Part shown: positions 1 to 6,956 of the stretch, in pieces
How the letters are laid out: each line of letters begins with the position of its first letter
How positions within the stretch are numbered: the first letter of the stretch is position 1
NCBI RefSeq assembly: GCF_000263635.1
Contig: NZ_ADEV01000011.1
Span: forward strand, 1-64,000
Direction: 5' to 3'
From: Gardnerella greenwoodii 00703Dmash
GTDB taxonomy: Bacteria; Actinomycetota; Actinomycetes; Actinomycetales; Bifidobacteriaceae
Length of the DNA stretch: 64,000 nt
Position numbers and translations under genes: made by a program
The notes under the pieces: model-generated
Seen by the model: only the letters and a program-made list of their open reading frames with translations
Database searches by the model: none
Told to the model about the DNA's origin: nothing

Positions 1-3000
1 AAGTCCGATTCTACAACGTATGGCATTACTACTGTGAGCGTAAATAATAATGACTACGTGAGTGCCGAGTTTAAGAATGGTGATACTGTTCTGTTCACTG
101 TGCCTGCAGATAAGCTTTACAAGAAGAAGGCTACGCCAGAGCCTGCTCCAAAGCCAGGTGAGAAGAGCAAGCTGGATAAGATGAAGGAAAAGGCGAAGGA
201 GATGATTGAGCGCAATCCAAACCTTACGCCTGAACAGAAGAAGGAATTTGAGAGTAAGATTGATCAAGCTCAAACTCCCGATGTGATTAAGACAATTCTC
301 AAGAATGCTGCTGATAAGGGCAAAGAGAATCAAAACGATCCGTCAAAGAAGCAAACTATAACCGACAACAAGAATGGTGGTAACGCCAAGAAAGAGAAGG
401 AAAAGGAGCAGAAAAAAGAGGAAGATAAAAAGCAGAAGGAACAGAAGAATAAAGAGCTAGAGGATAAGAAGAAGAAAGCTTCTTATGAGATTGACAATCT
501 CAATAACCTTACCACTGATGAAAAGAAGAAACTTAAAGAGCAGATAAACGGTAAGGGTACGACCGAAGATCCAAATGGAGCAACAACTCCTGAAGAAGTG
601 CAGAAGATTCTGGACGATGCCAAGAATCTTAACGAAGCGCACGAGATGGTTAAGGTTGGGGAGCTTCCGTTCCTTGATCACGGCACTGGTAAGGATGAAG
701 ATAAAGCTCTCAATGACATTCTTGGTTCTAAATCTGCTAAAGATTCCGTTCTTACAACTTTGGAAGAAAAGATAAAGGATGGCTCAACTGCTACTGCAGA
801 AGAGATTAAGAATGCTCTTGATGCAGCCAAGCGCCAGAACAAAATCAACAAGACTAATGCAAAGGCTGCGGCTAACGCCAAGCTGAATGCACTTGAGCAG
901 GAGATTACAAGCGCTGAGTCTGCATTAACGGACGCTCAAAAAACGGACGACGTCAAAGCAAAGATTTCAGCTGCTAAGGAAGCTATTACTAAGGCGAAAA
1001 ACACTGTTAATTCGGCTACAAAGCCATCTCAGATTAAAGACGCCCTTAATATTGACGCAACCATCAAGGATGCAAAAGATGCAATCAACACTCAAGTGAG
1101 CAACGCGCAGAAGAATAATGTTAAGGATCCAAGTCAAACACAAAATGGACAACTTGACGATGAAAAGAAAAAGCAGATTGAACGCATCAACAATAGCAAT
1201 CTTTCAAAAGATGAAAAAGAGAAGGCTATTGAGGACATCAAGGCTGCAACTAAGTCTGGTGACCCAACTGCTATTGCGGATCGCGCGCTGAAGGCCCAGA
1301 AGATTAAGGATGCGCTTGAAGCGATTGGCAAGCTTGAGCATTTGAACGATGCGCAAAAGAAAGCGTATGAAGACATCATCAACACCACTGATGCGCACAA
1401 CATCAAGGATGACGATGGCAAGGATACTGGCAAGGACGACATCGACAATGCGCTTGCCAATGCTACTGCAACCGATACCGCAATGGCTCGCCTTGAAGAG
1501 TTGAAGAAGAAAGCCAATGAGTTTAAAGATAAGGCAGATGGCAAGTATTCTAAGCTCACTAATTCTGACGATGATCAAAATAAGAAGAAAGCTTTCGATG
1601 GTTATCTTAAGGATGCAACAAAGCTAACTACAGCTGATCAAGGCGATGCTAAGAATGCGGATCAGGTTAATGATCTGTACAAGGATCTTCTTAATGCAAT
1701 GCAGGCGATTGATGACAAAGTTAAGGGTGCGGGCGTTAGTACTGATGCACTTCAGGCTGAAGTAGATAAGGATTCTAAGCTTAAGCCAACGCCAGCTGAT
1801 CCTAACGATTCCACTAAGCTGGCTACACCTGGTGACCCTCTGTACACGACCGCTTCTAAGGAGAAGAAAGAAGCATTTGACAAGGCACTCTCTGACGCGG
1901 AAGCGGCATTGAAGACGGCTAACGACGATAATGCAAATGATAAGAAGCCTGGTACTACTCCACGAACTCCAGAGCAAGAGGCTAAGGCGCAAAAAGCAGT
2001 AGACGACGCACTTCAGAAGCTTGAAGAAGCACGTAAAGCCCTCGATGGTGTTAACACCAAGCTGCTTGAGCAGCAAATCGCTAAAGATGCAGATATTAAG
2101 GCTAATGTAAAGTACACCAATGCTGATACTGATAAGAAGCAGACGTACGACGATGCTCTTGCAGCTGCTAAGAAGCTCATAACTGATTTGACTACTCCTA
2201 GCGCTGCTGGTGCCTCTACACCTCAGTATGGTGATATCACATTGAACACCAAGGAGAATAAGCAGAAGGCTTTGGATGCGGCTTTGAAGAAGTTGCAAGA
2301 CGCTGCTGAGGCTCTCAACGGCCGTGCTCCAGAACCAACGCCAACCCCAACTCCTGCTGATGTTGATAAGACGGATTTGGCAGCTGAGATTGCTTTGGAT
2401 AGTAATATCGGCCGTCGCATGTCTTACACTGTTTCGCCTTCGGATAAGCAGCTCGCTTATGATAGGGCTCTTTCTAAGGCTCGCGCAGTGTATGCTGACC
2501 CATCTGCCACGCAGGATGATGTTAATGCTGCTGTTGAGGCTTTGCGTGCTGCGGCTCGAGCTTTGAGTGGTTATGGTTCTGTTGATAATGATGTGAACCC
2601 ACTTCCAAGCCCGCTTCCAACTCCTGTTCCTGGTGGTCATGAGGGTGATTCTTCGCACGGCTTTGGTGTGAATGATAATGCGCCTACTACTGTGGATAAG
2701 GGCGAGTTGAACGTTCAGATTGATAGTGCTGAATCTGATTCTCAGCCTGGAAACGCTGGAAACGGTAACGCTGGTAATGCTGGTAACGCAAACGCTGGTA
2801 ATACAAACTCTGGTAACACCAACGATGCTAACGCTAATAATGCTAATGGTGCAAATTCTGCTGCTGTGAATGCTGCGGTTGAAAATTCGCCGGCTGTGAA
2901 GCAGGCTGATGCTCAAGTTTCTAAGGCTCAGGCGGCTTTGGATGCTGCTTTGGCTGAGGCTAAGAAGGTTGCGGCTGATCCTAACGCAACTCAGGCTCAG

Positions 3001-3237
3001 GTTGATGCTGCGGCTCAGAAGCTTTCTGCTGCTCGTAAGGCTTTGGCGTCTGCTAAGGCTCATGCGGCTGAGGTTCGTGCTTCTGTGCGTGCTCAGGTGT
3101 TGAAGAGTGGTGTTTCTAAGCTGAGTAAGACTGGTAGCAACGTGTCTGTGTTTGGTTTGCTTGCTGCGGTTGCTGCGGCTGGTGCTGCGTTCTTCGTGGC
3201 CAAGCGTCGCGGTACTTCTCGCCATAGCAACAACTAA
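1..3237 (+). CDS. Large sortase-anchored surface protein with GA-like and FIVAR-like modules (5' end outside window)
   Basis: The reading frame is open from base 1, so the start lies upstream; about 1078 residues are visible. The N-terminal half is Lys/Glu/Asp-rich and carries several helical segments of the form N-L-T/S-x-x-x-K followed by amphipathic helix, resembling GA (albumin-binding-like) modules. From roughly residue 580 there are three or four FIVAR-like repeats (K-x-x-x-x-x-A-L-x-x-A-x-x-L). An Asn/Gly/Ala-rich linker lies near residues 915-955. The C-terminus is a classical wall-anchor region: LSKTG, a hydrophobic helix, then a KRR-containing basic tail. The motif has Ser where LPxTG has Pro. 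The role is inferred to be a cell-wall-attached adhesin or host-protein binder; the ligand cannot be told from sequence. A terminator follows at 3344. Confidence 0.85.
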   Translation, partial: KSDSTTYGITTVSVNNNDYVSAEFKNGDTVLFTVPADKLYKKKATPEPAPKPGEKSKLDKMKEKAKEMIERNPNLTPEQKKEFESKIDQAQTPDVIKTILKNAADKGKENQNDPSKKQTITDNKNGGNAKKEKEKEQKKEEDKKQKEQKNKELEDKKKKASYEIDNLNNLTTDEKKKLKEQINGKGTTEDPNGATTPEEVQKILDDAKNLNEAHEMVKVGELPFLDHGTGKDEDKALNDILGSKSAKDSVLTTLEEKIKDGSTATAEEIKNALDAAKRQNKINKTNAKAAANAKLNALEQEITSAESALTDAQKTDDVKAKISAAKEAITKAKNTVNSATKPSQIKDALNIDATIKDAKDAINTQVSNAQKNNVKDPSQTQNGQLDDEKKKQIERINNSNLSKDEKEKAIEDIKAATKSGDPTAIADRALKAQKIKDALEAIGKLEHLNDAQKKAYEDIINTTDAHNIKDDDGKDTGKDDIDNALANATATDTAMARLEELKKKANEFKDKADGKYSKLTNSDDDQNKKKAFDGYLKDATKLTTADQGDAKNADQVNDLYKDLLNAMQAIDDKVKGAGVSTDALQAEVDKDSKLKPTPADPNDSTKLATPGDPLYTTASKEKKEAFDKALSDAEAALKTANDDNANDKKPGTTPRTPEQEAKAQKAVDDALQKLEEARKALDGVNTKLLEQQIAKDADIKANVKYTNADTDKKQTYDDALAAAKKLITDLTTPSAAGASTPQYGDITLNTKENKQKALDAALKKLQDAAEALNGRAPEPTPTPTPADVDKTDLAAEIALDSNIGRRMSYTVSPSDKQLAYDRALSKARAVYADPSATQDDVNAAVEALRAAARALSGYGSVDNDVNPLPSPLPTPVPGGHEGDSSHGFGVNDNAPTTVDKGELNVQIDSAESDSQPGNAGNGNAGNAGNANAGNTNSGNTNDANANNANGANSAAVNAAVENSPAVKQADAQVSKAQAALDAALAEAKKVAADPNATQAQVDAAAQKLSAARKALASAKAHAAEVRASVRAQVLKSGVSKLSKTGSNVSVFGLLAAVAAAGAAFFVAKRRGTSRHSNN

Positions 3238-3343
3238 GCGAGCGGCTTAAAAGCCAGTAAAGCTTTAGAAAGCTACGAAAATCGCGCGAATTTCGTAAGC
3301 TGTCGTGCGTTTAGCCGGCTTACTTAATCGCATAAGTAAATAT

Positions 3344-3379
3344 AAAGCCTCACCTGTGATTCTTCACGGTGGGGCTTTT
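3344..3379 (+). terminator. Rho-independent terminator after the surface protein
   Basis: AAGCCTCACC pairs with GGTGGGGCTT (one G-T pair) around an inner GTGA/TCAC stem, followed by a short T run. It lies about 105 bases after the stop codon. Confidence 0.75.
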
Positions 3380-3400
3380 GCTTTCCTTCATTGCTGGAAA

Positions 3401-3575
3401 CATTTTCCGTGTTTTCACTCGGCGTTTGTTTTCGCTTCTGCCGAATTTGACCACATTTGCCGTGTTTTTTCTCTGGCGTTTGTTTTCGCTTTGGCTGCAT
3501 TTGACCACATTTGCCGTGTTTTTTCTCTGGCGTTTGTTGTCGTTTTTGCCGAATTTGACCACATTTGCCGTGATT
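3401..3575. repeat. 53-bp tandem repeat array, locus 1 (four units)
   Basis: Units begin near 3401, 3454, 3508 and 3562 (spacing 53-54 bp). Each has the core ACATTTGCCGTG, then TTTTCTCTGGCGTTTGTT, then a connector ending TTTGACC. The first unit is diverged and the last is cut short. The array fills most of the 3238-3655 spacer. The supposed spacers are as conserved as the cores, so it is not a CRISPR array. The same family recurs near 5373, 24766-25100, 45162, 55991 and 60385. Confidence 0.85.
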
Positions 3576-3655
3576 GTGCGGCGCGTGTGCTAGGCTCAGT
3601 TAGTTCACGGTTTGAAATTTAAGTTTTGAATACACATTTTTTACGAAAGGCTATT

Positions 3656-5371
3656 GTGCCGCATACTCATAATGCTGCGTATCGTCAAAAGCGAGGCGCG
3701 AAGAATAATCATCACGAATTTAATGCGCGTAGAGAGCGCAATCGTAAGGCAGAAAAGGCTCGTGAAAAGGCGCGTCAGAAAGCTTTGCGCTACGAGGAGA
3801 CTGCAATTCGCGAGGCTGAGCAGGATTTCACTAAGAAAGATTTTGCTAAAAAAGGTTTTGCTAAGAAAGATTTCGCTAAAAAAGAAAATAATAAGAAAGA
3901 TTTCGCTAAAAACAATAAATCTTCTCAAAATTCAGTAATTATTCCGGATTCCGCAATCGAATCGCGCGAAAATTATAGCGACGACGTAACTTTTACGCAG
4001 CTTGGCGTGCCAGATCCTCTTGTAGAAGTCTTGCGCGCAGATGGCAAAACCACAGCCTTCCCAATCCAGCAGGCCACGCTTCCGGATTCTTTGCAAGGCG
4101 CGAATATTCTAGGCCGCGGTCGCACAGGAAGCGGCAAAACCTTAGCATTTTCGATTCCGTTGGTTTCGCGATTGGCAGAAAATTTCGTTGATTTAATCAA
4201 CCACGGAAAAAATAGTCGTAAAAACGAAGGTGGCGATATTCCAGCTCCTCGCGCAATGATTTTGGCGCCAACTCGCGAACTTGTGCATCAAATTGACGAT
4301 GTAATCGCTCCTCTTGCAGCGGCTTACGGCATGCGCACAGTGACGGTGTACGGCGGAGTTAGATACCAGCGTCAGGTATCGCAGCTTAAGAAGGGCGCGC
4401 AAATCGTGCTCGCTTGCCCGGGTCGTTTGGAAGATTTGATTAGGCAAGGTGCGTTAACTCTTGAAAAAGTGATGGTTAGCGTGCTTGACGAGGCTGATGA
4501 AATGGCTGATATGGGCTTTTTGCCGGCTGTTACGCGACTTCTTGAGCAGGTGGATCCTAACGGTCAGCGCATGCTGTTTTCTGCCACGCTAGACAAGCAA
4601 GTCTCTACTCTTGTGAATCGATTCCTTCCTAACGCTGTGATTCATGCGGTTGACGATGCTGATTCGCAGGTTGACACTATGACGCATCATATTTTTGCTG
4701 TGTCTTCGGGAGATAAGTACGAGGTTTTGCGCAAGCTTGCTTCCGGATGCAAGCGTTCCATATTCTTTACGCGCACGAAGTATCAGGCGAAGAATATGGC
4801 GAAAAAGTTCGTGCAGCAGGGTATTCCTGCTGTTGATTTGCAGGGTAATTTGTCGCAAAATCAGCGAGATCGTCATTTAGCTGTGTTTTCGGAAGGCTTG
4901 GTGCGTGTGCTGGTTGCGACGGACGTTGCGGCGCGAGGCATTGATATTAGTGACGTTGCGTTGGTTGTGCAAACTGAACCGCCGGAAGACCCGAAGTCGT
5001 TCTTGCATCGTTCGGGCCGTACCGCTCGTGCAGGCGAGGAAGGCGATGTTGTTACTCTTGTGCTGCCTAATCAGAAGCGCGCGGCGCACACTATGCTTCG
5101 TCGAGCCGGAATTAACGCTAAGGCTGAAGACGTAAATCCTGCATCGCCTGTTTTAGATGAGATTGTGGGAGATGTGGCTGAGCTTCAGGAAGGCTGGAGC
5201 ATGCCGGAGCCTGAGCAGCAGAAGCGCAAAGGTCGCGGGCGAGGGCGCGGACATGGTGGAAGAGGTCGAGATCGTGGCAATCGCGGCGAGCGCGGCAATC
5301 GTGAAGGAAGAGATCGCGGGCGCGGCAATCGTGGCGAGCGCGGCGGAAGAGAACGGGCGGCGAGGAAGTAG
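3656..5371 (+). CDS. DEAD-box ATP-dependent RNA helicase
   Basis: ATP-driven RNA-unwinding protein, probably acting in ribosome assembly or mRNA turnover in the cytoplasm. Motifs appear in order: the Q-motif region FPIQQATLP, Walker A GRTGSGKT (about residues 155-162), PTREL, the CPGR form of TPGR, DEAD (about 277), SAT (FSATL), and RSGRTARAG of the second RecA domain. The N-terminus has a Lys-rich stretch with repeated KKDFAKK units. The last 50 or so residues are Arg/Gly-rich with RGRG and RGERG repeats, an RNA-binding tail common in actinobacterial DEAD proteins. I chose GTG 3656 because GAAAGG sits 5 bases upstream; the frame extends back to TTG 3626 without a better ribosome site. The paralogue (DeaD, RhlE or CshA type) cannot be settled. 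Confidence 0.93.
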   Translation: MPHTHNAAYRQKRGAKNNHHEFNARRERNRKAEKAREKARQKALRYEETAIREAEQDFTKKDFAKKGFAKKDFAKKENNKKDFAKNNKSSQNSVIIPDSAIESRENYSDDVTFTQLGVPDPLVEVLRADGKTTAFPIQQATLPDSLQGANILGRGRTGSGKTLAFSIPLVSRLAENFVDLINHGKNSRKNEGGDIPAPRAMILAPTRELVHQIDDVIAPLAAAYGMRTVTVYGGVRYQRQVSQLKKGAQIVLACPGRLEDLIRQGALTLEKVMVSVLDEADEMADMGFLPAVTRLLEQVDPNGQRMLFSATLDKQVSTLVNRFLPNAVIHAVDDADSQVDTMTHHIFAVSSGDKYEVLRKLASGCKRSIFFTRTKYQAKNMAKKFVQQGIPAVDLQGNLSQNQRDRHLAVFSEGLVRVLVATDVAARGIDISDVALVVQTEPPEDPKSFLHRSGRTARAGEEGDVVTLVLPNQKRAAHTMLRRAGINAKAEDVNPASPVLDEIVGDVAELQEGWSMPEPEQQKRKGRGRGRGHGGRGRDRGNRGERGNREGRDRGRGNRGERGGRERAARK

Positions 5372-5372
5372 C

Positions 5373-5401
5373 TACATTTGCCGGGAATTTTCCGTCATTT
5401 G
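5373..5401. repeat. Single diverged unit of the 53-bp repeat family, locus 2
   Basis: ACATTTGCCGGGAATTTTCC followed by a CATTTGT end begins two bases after the helicase stop codon. It matches one core of the family seen at 3401-3575. Confidence 0.65.
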
Positions 5402-5539
5402 TTTCATAAAAGCGCAAAAGTGACAATTACTTTACGTGCTTGTATAAAAAATAACGCAATCTCGCCAAATATCGACAATTGCCCTACGTGAGTGTAAAGA
5501 AACTGTCGTCGCTTTACTTGCTGACTGCTTACTGCTTGC

Positions 5540-5971
5540 TTACTTGCTTTGACCTTTGCCGAAGGCGCGCAACTGAATTCCGTTCCAATCTGCGCTTACA
5601 GTTAAAGGCGTTGCGGCGTTCATTCCGGCCGTCTTTGCTGCAGATTGCACGGTGCTAGAACTTGGGGAACCTTCGCGACCAGGCTTAGGTGTTAGAACCC
5701 ACATAGGGGCGTCGTCGTCAAGCATATTTGTGGCATCCATAATGGTGTCTGCAAGCTCGTCCTCATCGTCGCCGTCGCGCCACCAAATAATTACGCCATC
5801 AACAGCAGCATCGTAATCTTCGTCTACCAATTCTTCGCCGGTAAGCTGTTCGATACTTTCGCAAATTGTTTCGTCAACATCGTCGTCCCAAAGCCATTGT
5901 TGCACAATGTCTCCTGGTTGGAATCCGAATTCCTGTGCATGCTGAAAAGCTATCTGTTCCACGTGACTCAA
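5540..5971 (-). CDS. DUF3052 family protein
   Basis: A 143-residue acidic cytoplasmic protein without membrane segments, recognised as the actinobacterial DUF3052 family: an N-terminal QEFGFQPGD-like segment, the WLWDDDVDE region, then DGVIIWWRDGDDEDELAD, and a C-terminal WNGIQLRAFG motif. Its biochemical function is not established to my knowledge. The start is uncertain: the frame opens at TTG 5971, and GTG 5962 is an alternative; neither has a strong ribosome site. It is convergent with the helicase and transcribed away from the repeat block at 6003-6700. Family call is confident, function unknown. Confidence 0.8.
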   Translation of the reverse strand: MSHVEQIAFQHAQEFGFQPGDIVQQWLWDDDVDETICESIEQLTGEELVDEDYDAAVDGVIIWWRDGDDEDELADTIMDATNMLDDDAPMWVLTPKPGREGSPSSSTVQSAAKTAGMNAATPLTVSADWNGIQLRAFGKGQSK

Positions 5972-6295
5972 TATATCAAAGCGTCACGAAGTGCGCGCCC
6001 ATAACGGCGTGTATTGCACCTACATCATTGCTGCTGCACACTCCACGCCAGGCACTCATACCTACACACTCACCCGCAGCTTAATTGCGATACTTTAGTT
6101 GTAGGAATATTCGTGTGGTGAGATTTGAGATTTTTCGCACTGAGCGAGGTGAACGTCAGAGCCGAAGGCTGCTGATTCGCCGAGCGAAGAAGAAAAATCG
6201 AAAAATCTCTGCGATTGGCACGGTTATTAACGAATTAGCATGCAGAGTTTGGGGGATTTCTTTACGAGCACTAAAAGAGGACTGGGCGCATTGAC

Positions 6296-6420
6296 TTGCC
6301 GGAGCGCTTAAAGCGTAGCGCGCGGAGGCACTTCAATGCGGAAACTCGCTTAAGTTGGAAGTCCAGTGGACTTCCAACGCGAGTTTCGCAAGCGAGCGTA
6401 GTAAAACGCGAGCGTATCGT
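6296..6420 (-). repeat. Two-storey hairpin element, copy A
   Basis: The inner palindrome TTGGAAGTCCA-G-TGGACTTCCAA lies at 6355-6377. The outer arms GAAACTCGC (6341-6349) and GCGAGTTTC (6379-6387) pair as well. The reverse complement of the whole 125 bases is close to 45340-45465 (copy C). Copy B at 6465-6605 faces the other way, so A and B form an inverted pair. Confidence 0.8.
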
Positions 6421-6464
6421 TAAGAAACGTTTAAGAATAAAGCGCCCGAAGGAACGCTCGCGCG

Positions 6465-6605
6465 GTCTAGGCGCGCTCGCTACTGAGCTTGCGTTGAAAG
6501 CACACCGTGCTTTCAACTTGAGCAAGCTCACGCTCCGAGTTGCTTTCGCGCGCACAATGCTGCGCTCAAGCAGGTCGTCGCGCATGCGAGGAGAGAAATC
6601 CTCCA
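6465..6605 (+). repeat. Two-storey hairpin element, copy B (different bases, same fold)
   Basis: The inner stem GTTGAAAGCAC (6493-6503) pairs perfectly with GTGCTTTCAAC (6507-6517). The outer stem GAGCTTGC (6485-6492) pairs with GCAAGCTC (6522-6529). Its downstream part (CGAGTTGCTTTCGCGCGC, then CAGGTCGTCGCGC) aligns with copy C at 45410-45461, although the stem sequences differ from copies A and C. Confidence 0.75.
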
Positions 6606-6810
6606 AAACTCGCGCAACGTCAAGCAGGGACGCACACAAACGCAAATTTTCTAGCCTCGTCAAAACCAAAAAACTAGATCAGTTACAAAACTCATAGACG
6701 ATACTCAAGAACGTCTAAAACAAAAAATCAACACTAAATAAACTTAACACGCCAGCAATCAAGCCTACCTCCTCCTCGACACGCCTCAAAAATCGCGAAT
6801 GTGAAATAAA

Positions 6811-6858
6811 TCACTATATATAGTTTGTTATCTTTGCGTTTCTCCCTAGATATTGGGC
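6811..6858 (+). promoter_or_regulatory. Pair of NrdR boxes upstream of nrdDG
   Basis: Box 1 at 6811-6826 contains CACTATATATAGT and fits the known NrdR consensus acaCwAtATaTwgtgt closely. Box 2 at 6843-6858 (CCCTAGATATTGGG) fits with more changes. They start 32 bp apart, about three helical turns, which is the usual arrangement for NrdR pairs. NrdR is the ATP-cone repressor of ribonucleotide reductase genes. The regulator gene is not in this window. Confidence 0.8.
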
Positions 6859-6884
6859 ATGAGTTGAGTTATAGTAGAGCAAGT

Positions 6885-6912
6885 CGTTGCGAAAATAATG
6901 CTTTTCGCAACG
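6885..6912 (+). promoter_or_regulatory. Perfect inverted repeat in the nrdD leader
   Basis: CGTTGCGAAAA (6885-6895) and TTTTCGCAACG (6902-6912) are exact reverse complements around a 6-base loop. No T run follows, so it is unlikely to be a terminator. It could be an mRNA leader hairpin or an operator. It lies 44 bases before the nrdD start. Confidence 0.6.
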
Positions 6913-6956
6913 AGAGAACAGTTAGAAGAACAGTGTTATGAGAAAGGTCTGTACCG

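Larger units (their letters stand above)
6003..6704 (-). repeat. Intergenic mosaic repeat element, copy 1 (shares its flanks with 56093-56620, inverted)
   Basis: Read on the minus strand, three blocks match the plus strand of the 56-kb locus. 6631-6700 matches 56093-56164 (around GTCTATGAGTTTTGTAACTG and GACGAGGCTAGAAAATTTG). 6087-6149 matches 56476-56538, including a 33-base identical run at 6117-6149. 6003-6070 matches about 56549-56615 more weakly. Between the blocks the two loci differ: here there are two copies of a hairpin element, there a segment bounded by inverted repeats. No credible coding region: the short open frames have no ribosome sites or recognisable product. Confidence 0.75.

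Noticed and set aside
1624-3225. A 533-residue minus-strand open frame opposite the surface protein
   Set aside because: Its Ser/Arg/Leu/Ile-rich translation mirrors the repetitive Ala/Lys/Asp codons of the real gene.
3401-3575. Possible CRISPR array
   Set aside because: The connectors between cores are as conserved as the cores, there are only four units, and no cas gene is nearby.
3305-3622. Overlapping open frames on both strands in the 3.3-3.6 kb spacer (up to 105 residues)
   Set aside because: They are made of the 53-bp repeat array and have no ribosome site or recognisable product. The openness follows from the stop-poor repeat.
6271-6697. Antiparallel 132- and 133-residue open frames
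   Set aside because: They lie inside the hairpin repeats, with composition dominated by GC-rich palindromes and no ribosome sites. The near-mirror frames are a by-product of inverted repeats.
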